From Laspinema olomoucense D3b (GTDB lineage Bacteria > Cyanobacteriota > Cyanobacteriia > Cyanobacteriales > Laspinemataceae), in the NCBI RefSeq assembly GCF_025370785.1, contig NZ_JAMXFA010000039.1:1-61097 (forward strand): DNA of 61,097 nucleotides. Direction: 5' to 3'. The notes below the pieces were generated by a model. It saw only the letters and a program-made list of their open reading frames with translations, did not search any database and was not told the DNA's origin. The stretch's first letter is position 1. The number at the start of each line of letters is the position of its first letter. A program made the position numbers and the translations under genes. Shown here in pieces: positions 1-8,306 of this stretch.

Positions 1-286
1 AATCTTTGTTTATATCTCCGGTGCAAATCATACACAGACCCTTGTCATTTAAAATGTAAAATAGGATAGCTTAAAAAATAGAAAAGTTTACATCTTATTA
101 ATTTGCTAAAATCAAAAATTAGCGAAAATATTTATCTTCCCAATTACTTCAAATTTTCCCAGGGAAATCCCCTAACCAACTCCCCATAGTGGCTATCGTG
201 GGGATGGCAGCGATCGCCGTTTTTTGGAAAACTGGTATTTTCCCATGATTTGGCCAGAACATCGCCAAAGTTTGGCCTTTATATAT

Positions 287-367
287 TAGACCTCTTGCAA
301 AATTCCAAAAAACCCCCCTTAATAAGGCGCGTCGGGGGGAGCAATCCTGTTTTTTGCCAGAGGTCTA
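287..367. repeat. Small inverted-repeat element with AGACCTCTTGC ends
   Basis: TAGACCTCTTGCAAAA at 287-302 is matched by TTTTGCCAGAGGTCTA at 352-367, which is its reverse complement except for one base. The 49-bp interior has a C-run and a G-run that could extend the hairpin. A single arm of the same sequence, TAGACCTCTTGCA, recurs at 47419-47431, so this looks like a dispersed non-coding repeat. No transposase is present. Confidence 0.6.
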
Positions 368-689
368 TTCTATTGATGACCGGACTGGGGGAACCGCTTC
401 AAACCTGTCCTGCCAACTGCCGTCTTAAAGCCGTTGGCAAATCGGCGTAAACCAATTGCCGCCGCCTTCTTCCACACCGACAAACAAATAATCCCCCCAG
501 CGGTGCCATACCCGTAAAATCTCTGCATGAAATCTGGCAGCAGTTCATCATCGAATCTGAGTGATCTGGACATCCATCTTCTGCCCAAGGAATGGCCCCT
601 GAACTCTATCCCCCGCTGCATCAGGGCTTCAAGTGTCACTTCCTGGGAAGAATACCAATATAGAGTTCTGCACCCCGTCTCCGGCTTGA

Positions 690-705
690 TGTGATTAACA
701 TCACG
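690..705. promoter_or_regulatory. Candidate SyCRP1 (cAMP receptor) site
   Basis: TGTGATTAACATCACG fits the CRP-family pattern TGTGA-N6-TCACA with one mismatch at the last base. It lies about 80 bp before the first psb34 start codon and about 40 bp before the HLR1 motif. The second psb34 copy has no equivalent. Binding is inferred from the motif alone. Confidence 0.35.
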
Positions 706-747
706 TAACCTCGTGCGTCAAGTCACTGAAATACTTCTTAATATTAC

Positions 748-765
748 GTTACATTTATTTACATA
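748..765 (+). promoter_or_regulatory. HLR1 (RpaB-binding) motif before psb34 copy 1
   Basis: GTTACATT-TA-TTTACATA exactly fits the HLR1 consensus (G/T)TTACA(T/A)(T/A)-N2-(G/T)TTACA(T/A)(T/A), bound by the response regulator RpaB at high-light-responsive cyanobacterial promoters. It ends 21 bp before the ATG, so it probably overlaps the -10/start region. At such positions RpaB usually represses in low light. The regulatory direction is inference. Confidence 0.7.
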
Positions 766-786
766 AAGACAGCGAGGCCAAACGAA

Positions 787-957
787 ATGTACACCAGCAC
801 TGATGAAAACGGAATCCTGAACAACTTTGCCACCGAACCCAAGATTTACCATGCTGAGTATCCCTCTGCGGAACAGCAAAAGCGTTACATAGCTTACGGT
901 GCGGCTTCTATATTACTTGTGGCCCTGACGATTTTTACAGCAGTGGCTATCAGCTAA
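787..957 (+). CDS. psb34: Psb34-like photosystem II assembly protein, copy 1
   Basis: This 56-residue protein is of the Ssl1498/Psb34 type, a one-helix thylakoid protein related to high-light-inducible proteins that associates with a photosystem II assembly intermediate. The N-terminal half is polar, with the family-typical LNNFATEPKIY, EYPS and EQQKRYIAYGAA segments. A single membrane helix follows at about residues 40-55, ending in AVAIS. An AGCGAGG-like ribosome-binding site precedes the ATG. A second copy lies 120 bp downstream, differing at three residues. The HLR1 motif just upstream suggests light-responsive control. The family call rests on sequence pattern and length and is fairly secure. 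Confidence 0.85.
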   Translation: MYTSTDENGILNNFATEPKIYHAEYPSAEQQKRYIAYGAASILLVALTIFTAVAIS

Positions 958-1039
958 TCTGCAAGGATTGATGAAGGGTGGACCTCGATACCACGGTTAA
1001 CACCTTGAGTCCAGTTACGGCAAGAACTCTTAAAATTTC

Positions 1040-1057
1040 GTTACATTCATTTACATA
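1040..1057 (+). promoter_or_regulatory. HLR1 (RpaB-binding) motif before psb34 copy 2
   Basis: GTTACATT-CA-TTTACATA is again a perfect HLR1 match, ending 20 bp before the second psb34 ATG. Spacing and flanks (…GAGG.CAAACGAA ATG) parallel those of the first copy. The duplication therefore included the promoter, and each copy can be read on its own. Confidence 0.7.
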
Positions 1058-1077
1058 ATCCACCGAGGACAAACGAA

Positions 1078-1248
1078 ATGTACACTAGCACTGATGAAAA
1101 CGGAATTCTGAACAACTTTGCAACTGAGCCTAAAATTTATCGGGCCGAGTATCCCTCGCCGGAGCAACAAAAGCGCTACATTGCTTACGGTGCGGCCTCA
1201 GCCTTGCTCGTGGCCCTGACGATTTTTACCGCAGTCGCCATCAGCTAA
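1078..1248 (+). CDS. psb34: Psb34-like photosystem II assembly protein, copy 2
   Basis: This 56-residue tandem paralogue of the preceding gene has the same layout: polar N-terminal half, EQQKRYIAYGAAS, and one membrane helix ending AVAIS. Only H22R, A28P and I42A distinguish the two proteins, while synonymous sites differ at many codons. The duplication is therefore not brand new, and the protein has been kept under selection. It has its own HLR1 motif and ribosome-binding site and is followed by a strong terminator at 1284-1311. The role is as for copy 1; whether the copies differ in expression cannot be told from sequence. Confidence 0.85.
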   Translation: MYTSTDENGILNNFATEPKIYRAEYPSPEQQKRYIAYGAASALLVALTIFTAVAIS

Positions 1249-1283
1249 TCCTTAAGTTTCGATTCAACTCTCCTCTATCAAGC

Positions 1284-1311
1284 GCCCCTACTGGTTAGGG
1301 GCCTTTTTTTT
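1284..1311 (+). terminator. Rho-independent terminator after psb34 pair
   Basis: GCCCCTA (1284-1290) pairs perfectly with TAGGGGC (1296-1302) around a 5-base loop and is followed by C and eight T. This is a textbook intrinsic terminator closing the psb34 unit. Confidence 0.85.
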
Positions 1312-1387
1312 GTGCCGGTGGAAATTGTCAGCGATCGCCTGTTCCCGTAAGATGGCAACTAGCCGCACTTACAACAAACAACCCTTT

Positions 1388-1729
1388 ATGACTGAGACAA
1401 TTTTTAGTAAAATCATCCGTCGGGAAATCCCGGCTGATATCGTTTATGAGGATAACTTGTGCCTCGCCTTCCGAGATGTGAATCCTCAAGCGCCGGTTCA
1501 TGTCTTGGTGATTCCCAAGGAACCGATCGCCAAATTATCCGATGCTGAGTCAAACCATCATGCTTTGATGGGTCATTTGCTCTTAACTGTTAAGCGCGTC
1601 GCCGAACAACTGGAACTCAAAAATGGCTATCGGGTAGTGATTAATTGCGGTGAGGATGGGGGTCAGACCGTGGATCATTTGCACCTACATATTCTCGCTG
1701 GACGGTCCCTAGGTTGGCCTCCCGGATGA
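1388..1729 (+). CDS. HIT-family (HinT-like) nucleotide-binding protein
   Basis: This 113-residue histidine-triad protein belongs to the HinT branch, whose members hydrolyse purine nucleoside phosphoramidates such as AMP-lysine. Typical N-terminal TIFSKIIRREIPADIVYED and AFRDVNPQAPVHVLVIPK segments precede the catalytic triad HLHLHI (His97, His99, His101). The C-terminus has the family's GR.LGWPPG ending. The chosen ATG begins at MTETIFSKII; the frame is open back to 1310, but the extra residues are not part of the family. The preceding terminator makes this an independent unit. Function is inferred from the family; the cellular substrate is unknown. Confidence 0.92.
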   Translation: MTETIFSKIIRREIPADIVYEDNLCLAFRDVNPQAPVHVLVIPKEPIAKLSDAESNHHALMGHLLLTVKRVAEQLELKNGYRVVINCGEDGGQTVDHLHLHILAGRSLGWPPG

Positions 1730-1786
1730 GGCGATGATCTCCGATTTCGCTAAATTTTAGGGGCAATTGGTAAATTGCCCCTAGAA

Positions 1787-1950
1787 TTAGACAATGGTTT
1801 GCAGACTATGGGCCGCTTCATTGAGCTTTTGAATCCCGACTTGGCTTTGGGTGATACCACTAGCGGTTTGGACTGCGCCTGGGTTGAGATTATTTATCGC
1901 TTCAACCACTTCTTGAAGGGCGTGGGGTTGGGTTGGAAAAGCAAAAAAAA
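1787..1950 (-). pseudogene. Remnant of a methyl-accepting chemotaxis protein C-terminus
   Basis: On the minus strand the last roughly 50 codons read as the extreme C-terminus of a chemoreceptor. EVVEAINNLNPGAVQTASG and GIQKLNEAAHSLQTIV align position by position with the end of the intact receptor encoded at 2213-3754 ([35 protein letters not shown]). Nothing upstream (1950-2200) continues the receptor frame, so only a tail survives. It is probably the remainder of a tandem receptor duplication or a deleted second receptor gene. The open frame extends a little further (to 1978) with unrelated residues. Confidence 0.65.
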
Positions 1951-2033
1951 GGCGGACTCTTAACTTGAAATTTTTCAATGTGGGGGTAGTCTAATTCCCC
2001 CAAGGATTCCTATTTCTTATCCTAAAATATTTT

Positions 2034-2067
2034 AGCCGAACCCCGGATTTTAGACGGGGATTCGGCT
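2034..2067. terminator. Stable hairpin downstream of the chemoreceptor gene
   Basis: AGCCGAACCCCG (2034-2045) pairs with CGGGGATTCGGCT (2055-2067), leaving one bulged A, around a 9-base loop. It lies about 145 bp past the stop of the minus-strand receptor gene and has only short, interrupted T-runs. It may be a weak terminator or a dispersed palindrome. Confidence 0.45.
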
Positions 2068-2212
2068 GCTTTTGAAGTCACGAGGAAGAACCATAAATTT
2101 ACCGAACTAGATGGATCTACTTAGGTAAAATCTTTGGAATACAGGCTATCTCCCTGCCCCAAAATGCCATGATTTACCGGGAGGAAATTAGGGAAATTAT
2201 CGGAAATATTAC

Positions 2213-3754
2213 TTAGACCAACGCATTCAAATTTTGGGCGGTTTGATTTAATTTATGAATCCCGATTTTGGTTTGGTTAATGCCGTTGACGGTTTCGGTG
2301 GCACCTTGGTTGAGGTCGGTCATAGCGGTGACCACCTGGTTAATGGCGACGGCTTGCTGTTTTGTGGTCAGGGAAATTTGCCTGGAGTTGAGGACGACAT
2401 CATTAATGGCATTGAGTGATACTTCTTGATTGTTCAAAATCACTTCATTAATCGCTTGGGTGACCTTGGAAAAGGCTTCGGCGGTTTCGCGAGAGAGGAT
2501 GATACTTTCCTGGGCTTTCCTTTTGCCCTCTTCAGTGACGGTGACTGTTGAATCAATGGCGGATTCTATATTAACGATGAGGGTACTAATTTTTTGGGCG
2601 GAGGCTTTACTTTGGTCAGCTAGTTTACGAATTTCTGTGGCAATTACGCTAAATCCCTTGCCATTTTCTCCCGCACGAACGGCTTCTACTGCAGCATTGA
2701 GGGCCAACATATTGGTTTGTCCGGCGAGGTCGCTGACCAGACTGGTAATGTTACTAATCTGGTTAGTTTGCTCACTCAATCGGAGAATTTGGAGGGCGAT
2801 TGCTTCTACTTTGTCGGTTAAGACTAACATTCCTTCTTGAGTGCGTTCCACGGCTTGGATACCGCGATCGGCGAGGGTTAAGACATCTTGAGCGCCCTGA
2901 ACTGAAGATTCGGCCAGCTTCAAGACTTGATTGGCATTGTTTTCGGAGAATTGGGCTTGCTCAGCGGTGAGGGTGGAGGATGAGCCTAATTCTGTCATTG
3001 TGGCACTGGTTTCGTTAACTGAGGTGGCTTGTTGAGAGAGGGTGCGTTCATGTTGCTCGACGGTGGAGGCAATTTCGGTAGATGCGGAGGCGATCGCATT
3101 GGTTTCTTGGCGGATGATTCGGGCAATACTGGAGGAAATAATCAGGGCCACGATGACGGCAATGGCTACTAATAAGAAACAGCCCAAGGTTATCCACATC
3201 CCTAGGCTTTGTAACGTGCGGGTTGACTCCTCATTTTCTTGTAAGAGCAAGGTTTTTTGCTTGGCTTCAAACTCCTCGGTGAGTTGCTTAAAGCGAGTTA
3301 CTAATTGCGTGCCTTTTTGGTTGGACCATAGGGCGATCGCCTCCTGCTTTTTACCGGCATCGTAAAGGTTTCTAACCTCAGTAAAGAACGTGATGTAGCC
3401 TCTAGTTAGCTCAATCATCTCCATAATTACTGCTCGATCTTCAGGAAGCACATAGAGTTCCTTTGCTTCATTCACGAGGTTGTCAAATTCACTGACTGCG
3501 CTCTCATATCGGTCGAAATAATCTGGATTTCCATTCACGAGATATCCTCGGGCCTCTCTCACCATACCTAATGCGGTATAGGTGAGATCATTTAAGGTCA
3601 TGAGTCGGGTTTGAATCAATTCCACGTTTTCAAAAGAGCGACTGACTCTTTGGGAGGATTCATAAGTAAAGATCATAAATCCCGCGATCGCAATGGCGAT
3701 CGGCAGGCCGTATCCCAACACCATCTGATTTCGGAGCTTTAAATTTGCAAACAT
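2213..3754 (-). CDS. Methyl-accepting chemotaxis protein, CHASE3-like sensor
   Basis: This 513-residue transmembrane chemoreceptor has a first membrane helix at about residues 11-29. A periplasmic helical region (about 30-180) of CHASE3 type follows, with RGYLVNGN and LYDAGKK-like features, and then a second helix at about 184-207. The cytoplasmic signalling coiled coil includes the highly conserved hairpin tip around [14 protein letters not shown]-like sequence, [14 protein letters not shown] and [15 protein letters not shown]. No HAMP domain is recognisable between the second helix and the signalling region, which is unusual. No che genes lie nearby, so it is an orphan receptor. In cyanobacteria such receptors serve phototaxis or pilus control; the ligand is unknown. 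A broken relative lies just downstream. Confidence 0.9.
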   Translation of the reverse strand: MFANLKLRNQMVLGYGLPIAIAIAGFMIFTYESSQRVSRSFENVELIQTRLMTLNDLTYTALGMVREARGYLVNGNPDYFDRYESAVSEFDNLVNEAKELYVLPEDRAVIMEMIELTRGYITFFTEVRNLYDAGKKQEAIALWSNQKGTQLVTRFKQLTEEFEAKQKTLLLQENEESTRTLQSLGMWITLGCFLLVAIAVIVALIISSSIARIIRQETNAIASASTEIASTVEQHERTLSQQATSVNETSATMTELGSSSTLTAEQAQFSENNANQVLKLAESSVQGAQDVLTLADRGIQAVERTQEGMLVLTDKVEAIALQILRLSEQTNQISNITSLVSDLAGQTNMLALNAAVEAVRAGENGKGFSVIATEIRKLADQSKASAQKISTLIVNIESAIDSTVTVTEEGKRKAQESIILSRETAEAFSKVTQAINEVILNNQEVSLNAINDVVLNSRQISLTTKQQAVAINQVVTAMTDLNQGATETVNGINQTKIGIHKLNQTAQNLNALV

Positions 3755-4555
3755 AGTAGGTAATTTCCCCTTTTTAATCTAAAAAATAATGATTTTATTT
3801 CCAGCTTTTAGTCCTTTTTCTGTTTACATATAGAGGAAAAAATGAACTCCATAAATTCACTTAGCTCGGGGCTGCTTCGAGGGAGATGCAGGTAGATTCC
3901 CGGTATCAAGTCCTGATCAGCTTACAACCACTACCTCATGAAGCGTGAATCCTTTGGTCAGCCGTCCCGCTCTAGGTTTCCTGATTTTCCTGCGGCTGAT
4001 GACTCGATTTCAGGCTCCTCATTTTACAGTGGTAAGCCGACTATAAACCACAGTACGATTAGAGGGAGGGAATGACAACTCAATCCGCCTTAATTTTTCG
4101 ATTTAACCCACATTTGCACCCCCTATTAATTATTATTGCCCAAAATGGGGAAAGACATCCCCAGCATTCAGGATAGTTTACAATTCGCATTATCTTTTAA
4201 CAATGGTTGAAACTGTTTTTTTTGTTTCTCCCCACTAAAACCTGGTGACGCTCAGAGTTCCCCATAAAAGCCTCTGTTGGGTGTCCCTCATTGTGGGCCG
4301 CCTGAATCATTTTTTTCCAAAGCCCCGGTTTATGCCCTAAATAGATCAATACTCTGAAGAACTGGTGCAGATCATGGAGCGCTGATTGGGGATAAATTAT
4401 TAAGGATAGTTGAGACTCCATTACAGACTCCATTTCAGACTCGGACTCCCTCGGAAATCAACCCTATCTCAACTCGGGGAGAGAATCACCCAGTCCTGTG
4501 GTTCGATAGGATATTAGCTAAAGCATTCCTAACTGTCCCTGAAACCTATAGCCCA
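3755..4555. other. Intergenic region between divergent receptor and Hsp70-like genes
   Basis: This is an 800-bp gap between genes reading outwards. A 78-codon frame on the minus strand (4197-4433) has no recognisable family and no clear ribosome-binding site, so I do not call it. The part at 3880-4030 is GC-richer and has some pairing potential, but I could not match it to a known riboswitch class. Confidence 0.5.
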
Positions 4556-6148
4556 ATGGCGATCGCAATTGATTTTGGAACAAGCAACACCGTCATCTCG
4601 CGCTGGAATTCTGCAACCCAGCAACCGGAAACCCTGAAACTGCCGGGATTATCCTGGCAGTTGGGTCAAAATCCACCCTTAATTCCCAGCTTATTGTACG
4701 TCGAAAATGCCACCCGACAACAGGTGGCGATCGCGCAACAAGTCCGCGACAAGGGCCTAGACCTCAAAACTGACCCCCGGTTCTTCCGCAGCTTTAAACG
4801 CGGCATCGGCACCGATATCCAGGGGTTCCTCCCGGAACTTGATGGCGAAATCGTCACCTTTGAAAAAGTCGGGGAATGGTTCCTTACCGGACTCGTCAAC
4901 TCCCTGCGCCAAATCCCTCTTCCTGTAGACTCCTTAATCTTAACCGTTCCCGTGGATAGCTTTGAAGCCTATCGCCACTGGTTGGGACAAGTCTGCCAAT
5001 CCCTGCAAGTCGAACAAGTCCGGATCATCGATGAACCCACCGCTGCTGCCTTGGGATATGGACTCACCGATGGTGAAAACTTGCTCGTTGTAGACTTTGG
5101 GGGTGGAACCCTGGATTTATCGTTAGTTCAACTGGATAAAACGGCTGGAAAACAACCCCTCGGATTTCTTCTCAAATGGGGAGATAAACTATTTGCCGAA
5201 AGTTCAGGTCAAAAAGTCAAAACTGCGCGGGTTTTAGCCAAAGCGGGGAAGAACTTAGGCGGTACTGATTTGGATAATTGGTTAGTGGATTATTTTGCGG
5301 AAACTCAAGGCATGGCAAAAACACCCCTAACAACGCGCTTGGCAGAACGGTTAAAAATTCAACTCTCTTTACAAAAACAAGCCCGAGAGGTTTATTTTAA
5401 TGATGAAACTTTGGAAACCTATTCCTTAGAATTAGACCGCAGTGGGTTTGAAGAAATTCTGGCAAAACATCAGTTTTTTGAGTCTTTGGATGATGCCATG
5501 AACCAGGTGAGTCAGCAAGCGCGACGGCAGGGATTGGACTTAGCCGATATTGATGCGGTGTTATTGGTGGGAGGAACGGCACTGATTCCAGCAGTTCAAA
5601 ACTGGGTACAGCAATATTTTGATGAAACCAAGATTCGTCGCGATCGCCCATTTGAAGCCGTCGCCCAAGGTGCGCTACAACTGAGTCAAGGGATAGAAAT
5701 CAAAGATTTTCTCTATCACAGTTACGGTATTCGCTATTGGGACCGGCGCAATCAATGCCACAATTGGCATCCCTTAGTCCGGGAAGGACAACCCTATCCC
5801 ATGAGTGAACCTGTGGAATTAATGCTCGGTGCATCCTTGGATAATCAGCCGAGTATTGAGTTAATTATTGGAGAATTAGGAGCAGATACGGGAGGAACTG
5901 AGGTTTATTTTGATGGCGATCGCCTGGTAACTAAGCGATTGGAAACTGGCAAAATAGCCGTGCAACCCCTGAATGATAAAGAGGGGGCCCGAAGTATTGC
6001 CAAACTGAATCCGCCCGGACACCCGGGGAGCGATCGCGTCAAGGTGTTATTTCAAGTCGATGAACAACGCTTTTTGCGAATTACGGTGGAAGATTTATTC
6101 ACCAATCAAACCCTCTTGGAGGATCAAGCGGTTGTGCAATTGAGTTAA
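4556..6148 (+). CDS. Hsp70-like actin-fold ATPase
   Basis: This 530-residue Hsp70-family protein is distinct from true DnaK. The nucleotide-binding fold is complete: phosphate-1 loop AIDFGTSNTVISRW at residues 4-17, DEPTAAALGYG at 159-169, phosphate-2 VDFGGGTLDL at 179-188, and adenosine motif LLVGGTALIP near 337-346. After about residue 390 comes a short beta-rich C-terminal part (ELMLGASLDNQPS…) that resembles a reduced substrate-binding domain without the helical lid. No dnaJ or grpE is adjacent. It probably acts as a cytoplasmic chaperone-like ATPase; the client is unknown. It is convergent with the L,D-transpeptidase gene across a perfect palindrome. Confidence 0.85.
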   Translation: MAIAIDFGTSNTVISRWNSATQQPETLKLPGLSWQLGQNPPLIPSLLYVENATRQQVAIAQQVRDKGLDLKTDPRFFRSFKRGIGTDIQGFLPELDGEIVTFEKVGEWFLTGLVNSLRQIPLPVDSLILTVPVDSFEAYRHWLGQVCQSLQVEQVRIIDEPTAAALGYGLTDGENLLVVDFGGGTLDLSLVQLDKTAGKQPLGFLLKWGDKLFAESSGQKVKTARVLAKAGKNLGGTDLDNWLVDYFAETQGMAKTPLTTRLAERLKIQLSLQKQAREVYFNDETLETYSLELDRSGFEEILAKHQFFESLDDAMNQVSQQARRQGLDLADIDAVLLVGGTALIPAVQNWVQQYFDETKIRRDRPFEAVAQGALQLSQGIEIKDFLYHSYGIRYWDRRNQCHNWHPLVREGQPYPMSEPVELMLGASLDNQPSIELIIGELGADTGGTEVYFDGDRLVTKRLETGKIAVQPLNDKEGARSIAKLNPPGHPGSDRVKVLFQVDEQRFLRITVEDLFTNQTLLEDQAVVQLS

Positions 6149-6249
6149 ACCCTAAAACGGTTCCCGGACTCAGGAGGTACAAATTTCGCTCAGAAGTGCA
6201 TTGATAGATCTTGTGTGGAGTGTGAGCCAGATGCTGGCACTCCCCAAGA

Positions 6250-6315
6250 ACGACTAAAGTCGGGACGTTTAACTGAAGAATAATTACCCAAGTTCAACGT
6301 CCCGACTTTAGTCGT
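6250..6315. repeat. Perfect 20-bp palindrome pair between convergent genes
   Basis: ACGACTAAAGTCGGGACGTT (6250-6269) is the exact reverse complement of 6296-6315, with a 26-base loop. CGACTAAAGTCG is itself palindromic. The placement between the 3' ends of a plus and a minus gene suggests a bidirectional transcription stop. The form resembles dispersed cyanobacterial palindromic repeats. Confidence 0.7.
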
Positions 6316-6344
6316 TTCCCGATTAATTAGAGCTAAATCTTTCC

Positions 6345-6860
6345 TTAATAATGAACCACAATCGGGGTTCCCACATCCGCCCAATTAAATAACCATTCAG
6401 CGTGATTAACCGCGACATTGGTACAACCGTGACTCATGGGCGTGCCAAAATTGTTATGCCAGTAAGCACCATGAATGGCATAACCGCCATAATAGTACAT
6501 CGTAAAAGGAACGTCCGGAACATCGTAGGTATCCCCTTGCATCCGGGTGACTTCATACTTGGTTTGAACGGCAAAGGTACCAGGAGGAGTCAAATGGCCT
6601 TCTTTTCCAGTGGAAACACTGACCGCATAGACGACTTTATTGCCTTCCCAAGCCATTAATTTTTGTTCCGTCAGGTCAATTTGAATCCAGCGGTCCGGGG
6701 AGGATTGCAAATCGAGCATCATTCGGGCAATCCGGTCATGTTCTACCGCTTGAGCAACTAGGGGTTGAGAAAAGCTACAGAAAGCAGAGAGGGTCAAGGC
6801 ACTGATTGCGCCGAACAAACGCACGGGACTCAGACGGATGTAGCTGATGTTTTTTTTCAT
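6345..6860 (-). CDS. Exported L,D-transpeptidase (YkuD domain)
   Basis: This 171-residue secreted enzyme starts with a signal peptide (about residues 1-37: KK…RL, a hydrophobic run, then PLVAQA). A YkuD domain at about 58-170 follows, starting [16 protein letters not shown]. The catalytic motif is present, with His130 in IHGAYW and Cys146 in SHGCTN. Family members form 3-3 cross-links in peptidoglycan or attach proteins to it in the periplasm. The protein is short and has no extra peptidoglycan-binding or LysM domain. Upstream AT-rich DNA carries the promoter. Assignment is secure at family level; which reaction it performs is not. Confidence 0.9.
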   Translation of the reverse strand: MKKNISYIRLSPVRLFGAISALTLSAFCSFSQPLVAQAVEHDRIARMMLDLQSSPDRWIQIDLTEQKLMAWEGNKVVYAVSVSTGKEGHLTPPGTFAVQTKYEVTRMQGDTYDVPDVPFTMYYYGGYAIHGAYWHNNFGTPMSHGCTNVAVNHAEWLFNWADVGTPIVVHY

Positions 6861-7018
6861 AGTTCCTCACAGTGGAAGTCAATTTATATCTAGAACAGAC
6901 TTGTTGAAAACGGCGTATTGTGTTAAAGAGTGGGTAAGTTGTGGGATTGGGACTTTTATTTGAAAGTTAGCTACAATCCCGAAGGGGTTAATTTCCGGAG
7001 GAGGTTATCTCATTATTA

Positions 7019-7669
7019 TTAAAGATTATTAAAGTTTTGGATAGAAAAGGTCAAGATTCGGGCTTGGTCCGAGATCCCGTCCCAATCTTGCTCGGCGATC
7101 AGCTTTTTGGGAAATAAATCCCCGGAGAGTCCGACGGCGATCGCCCCAGCTTTAAGAAAATGAATGGCATTCTGGAGATTAACCCCGCCGGTAGGAATTA
7201 AGGGAATGTGACCGAGGGGGCCGTGGAGACTTTGGATATAGTGGGGGCCACCCACCGCCGAGATGGGAAAAACTTTAACGCAATTGGCGCCCGAGTGCCA
7301 AGCGGTAACGATTTCCGTCGGAGAAAGCGCCCCAGGGATGATGGGAATTCCAGAAGCAGCGGCGACTTGAATCAGGGCCGGTTCAGTGTGGGGGGTAAAC
7401 AGGAATTGAGCACCAGCAGCGATCGCCCGATGGAGATCCCCCTGATTTAACAGCGTGCCCGTGCCAATGGTACATTGAGGTAAATCCGATCGCAGGATAT
7501 CGATCAGGTCCTCAGGGCGATCGCTATTCCACGTAATTTCAATCAGGTGAATCCCGCCTCGGGCAACTGCCCGGGCCATTTCATACCCCAATTCAAAGGT
7601 CGCAGCACGAATCACCGCGATCGCGCGGTATTGTTGTAACAATTTTAACCAGGACTTTTCAGACATCAT
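7019..7669 (-). CDS. eda: 2-keto-3-deoxy-6-phosphogluconate / 4-hydroxy-2-oxoglutarate aldolase
   Basis: This 216-residue class I aldolase belongs to the KDPG/KHG family, a (beta/alpha)8 barrel that splits KDPG into pyruvate and glyceraldehyde 3-phosphate in the Entner-Doudoroff route. Landmarks are Glu44 in IEITW, GTGTLL around residues 69-74, FTPHTEP near 91-97, and the Schiff-base Lys132 in NCVKVFP followed by GGPHYI. No edd or sugar-kinase gene is adjacent, so the metabolic context is not given by neighbours. The start could be either of two consecutive Met codons. The gene symbol is assigned by family resemblance. Confidence 0.88.
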   Translation of the reverse strand: MMSEKSWLKLLQQYRAIAVIRAATFELGYEMARAVARGGIHLIEITWNSDRPEDLIDILRSDLPQCTIGTGTLLNQGDLHRAIAAGAQFLFTPHTEPALIQVAAASGIPIIPGALSPTEIVTAWHSGANCVKVFPISAVGGPHYIQSLHGPLGHIPLIPTGGVNLQNAIHFLKAGAIAVGLSGDLFPKKLIAEQDWDGISDQARILTFSIQNFNNL

Positions 7670-8306
7670 CCTTTGACCTTTCTACAATCTGGCCTTTGGG
7701 GAGAATTCAGCCCCCTTAATATCTCAACCATTGGTGACCTCCACCTGTGATTCTTGCTCCCTCAAGCGCTTCCCCCCTTTCGTCAGCACTCCTTGTTGTT
7801 ATCCTAATGGAAGGCGCGTACCCAAGAGCGCATCAAGAGGCGATCGAGACTCTTTTCTGGCACTCAGCCAGTTTAACCCCTTGAACCCGTGAGCATCTCC
7901 ATTTAGAACAGTTCACCCCCCTCCCCAAGAATCAGGGGAGGGGGGCAGGGGGGATGATCTCAGGTCTTCGGGCCTTTCAGGAGATGCTCCCTTGAACCCA
8001 CTATGCCCAGTTCCCTTAGAGTTCCAGTACAGTAGCAGTGAGCAAGCGGGTTTGTGCACCCCAATGGTGGTAATTAGCAACAGTAATGGTTAATAAACCC
8101 AGTTTCTTGTCCTCGCTTATCTAATTACTGTAGCGGTGTCCTAGGCTAGATAGCAGAATTTACGAACCTCTACCCTCAGTTTTCCAGATTCCCGCTCAAT
8201 TAATTCATCGGGATGATATGAACCCCTTAAAATTAAGTCTAATATTAAAAAGCCCAGGCATACCTAATCAGCCTATAGCCGGGATATTGCAAGCCCGTAG
8301 CCATCC
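7670..8306. other. Intergenic region with a MITE-like element
   Basis: No coding sequence is supported in these 637 bp. They contain the inverted-repeat element listed at 7879-7999, the divergent promoters for the aldolase and kinase genes, and several short AT-rich stretches near 8100-8250. Confidence 0.6.
7879..7999. repeat. MITE-like element with inverted ends and flanking direct repeats
   Basis: GAGCATCTCC (7891-7900) and GGAGATGCTC (7980-7989) are perfect inverted repeats. They are flanked by a perfect 10-bp direct repeat, CCTTGAACCC, at 7879-7888 and 7990-7999. Inside lies a second hairpin, CCCCTCCCC…GGGGAGGGG. About 100 bp with inverted ends and a possible target duplication fits a miniature non-autonomous element. 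No transposase is present to confirm it. Confidence 0.55.

Larger units (their letters stand above)
1..786. other. Intergenic region upstream of psb34
   Basis: I see no convincing gene in this stretch. It is AT-rich at the left edge. It contains a short inverted-repeat element (287-367), a CRP-like palindrome (690-705) and an HLR1-type motif (748-765), each listed separately. Open frames here (for example 370-639 on the minus strand) match no family I know and look incidental or degenerate. Confidence 0.6.

Noticed and set aside
370-639. 89-codon minus-strand frame near the left edge
   Set aside because: No family resemblance, no clear ribosome-binding site, and other frames in the same stretch look equally gene-like; may be a decayed gene but cannot be supported.
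3880-4030. Possible riboswitch or structured leader upstream of the chemoreceptor gene
   Set aside because: Some pairing potential, but conserved core bases of the riboswitch classes I know (c-di-GMP, cobalamin, TPP, glycine) are absent.
4197-4433. 78-codon minus-strand frame between the receptor and Hsp70-like genes
   Set aside because: No recognisable domain or start signal; composition not clearly coding.
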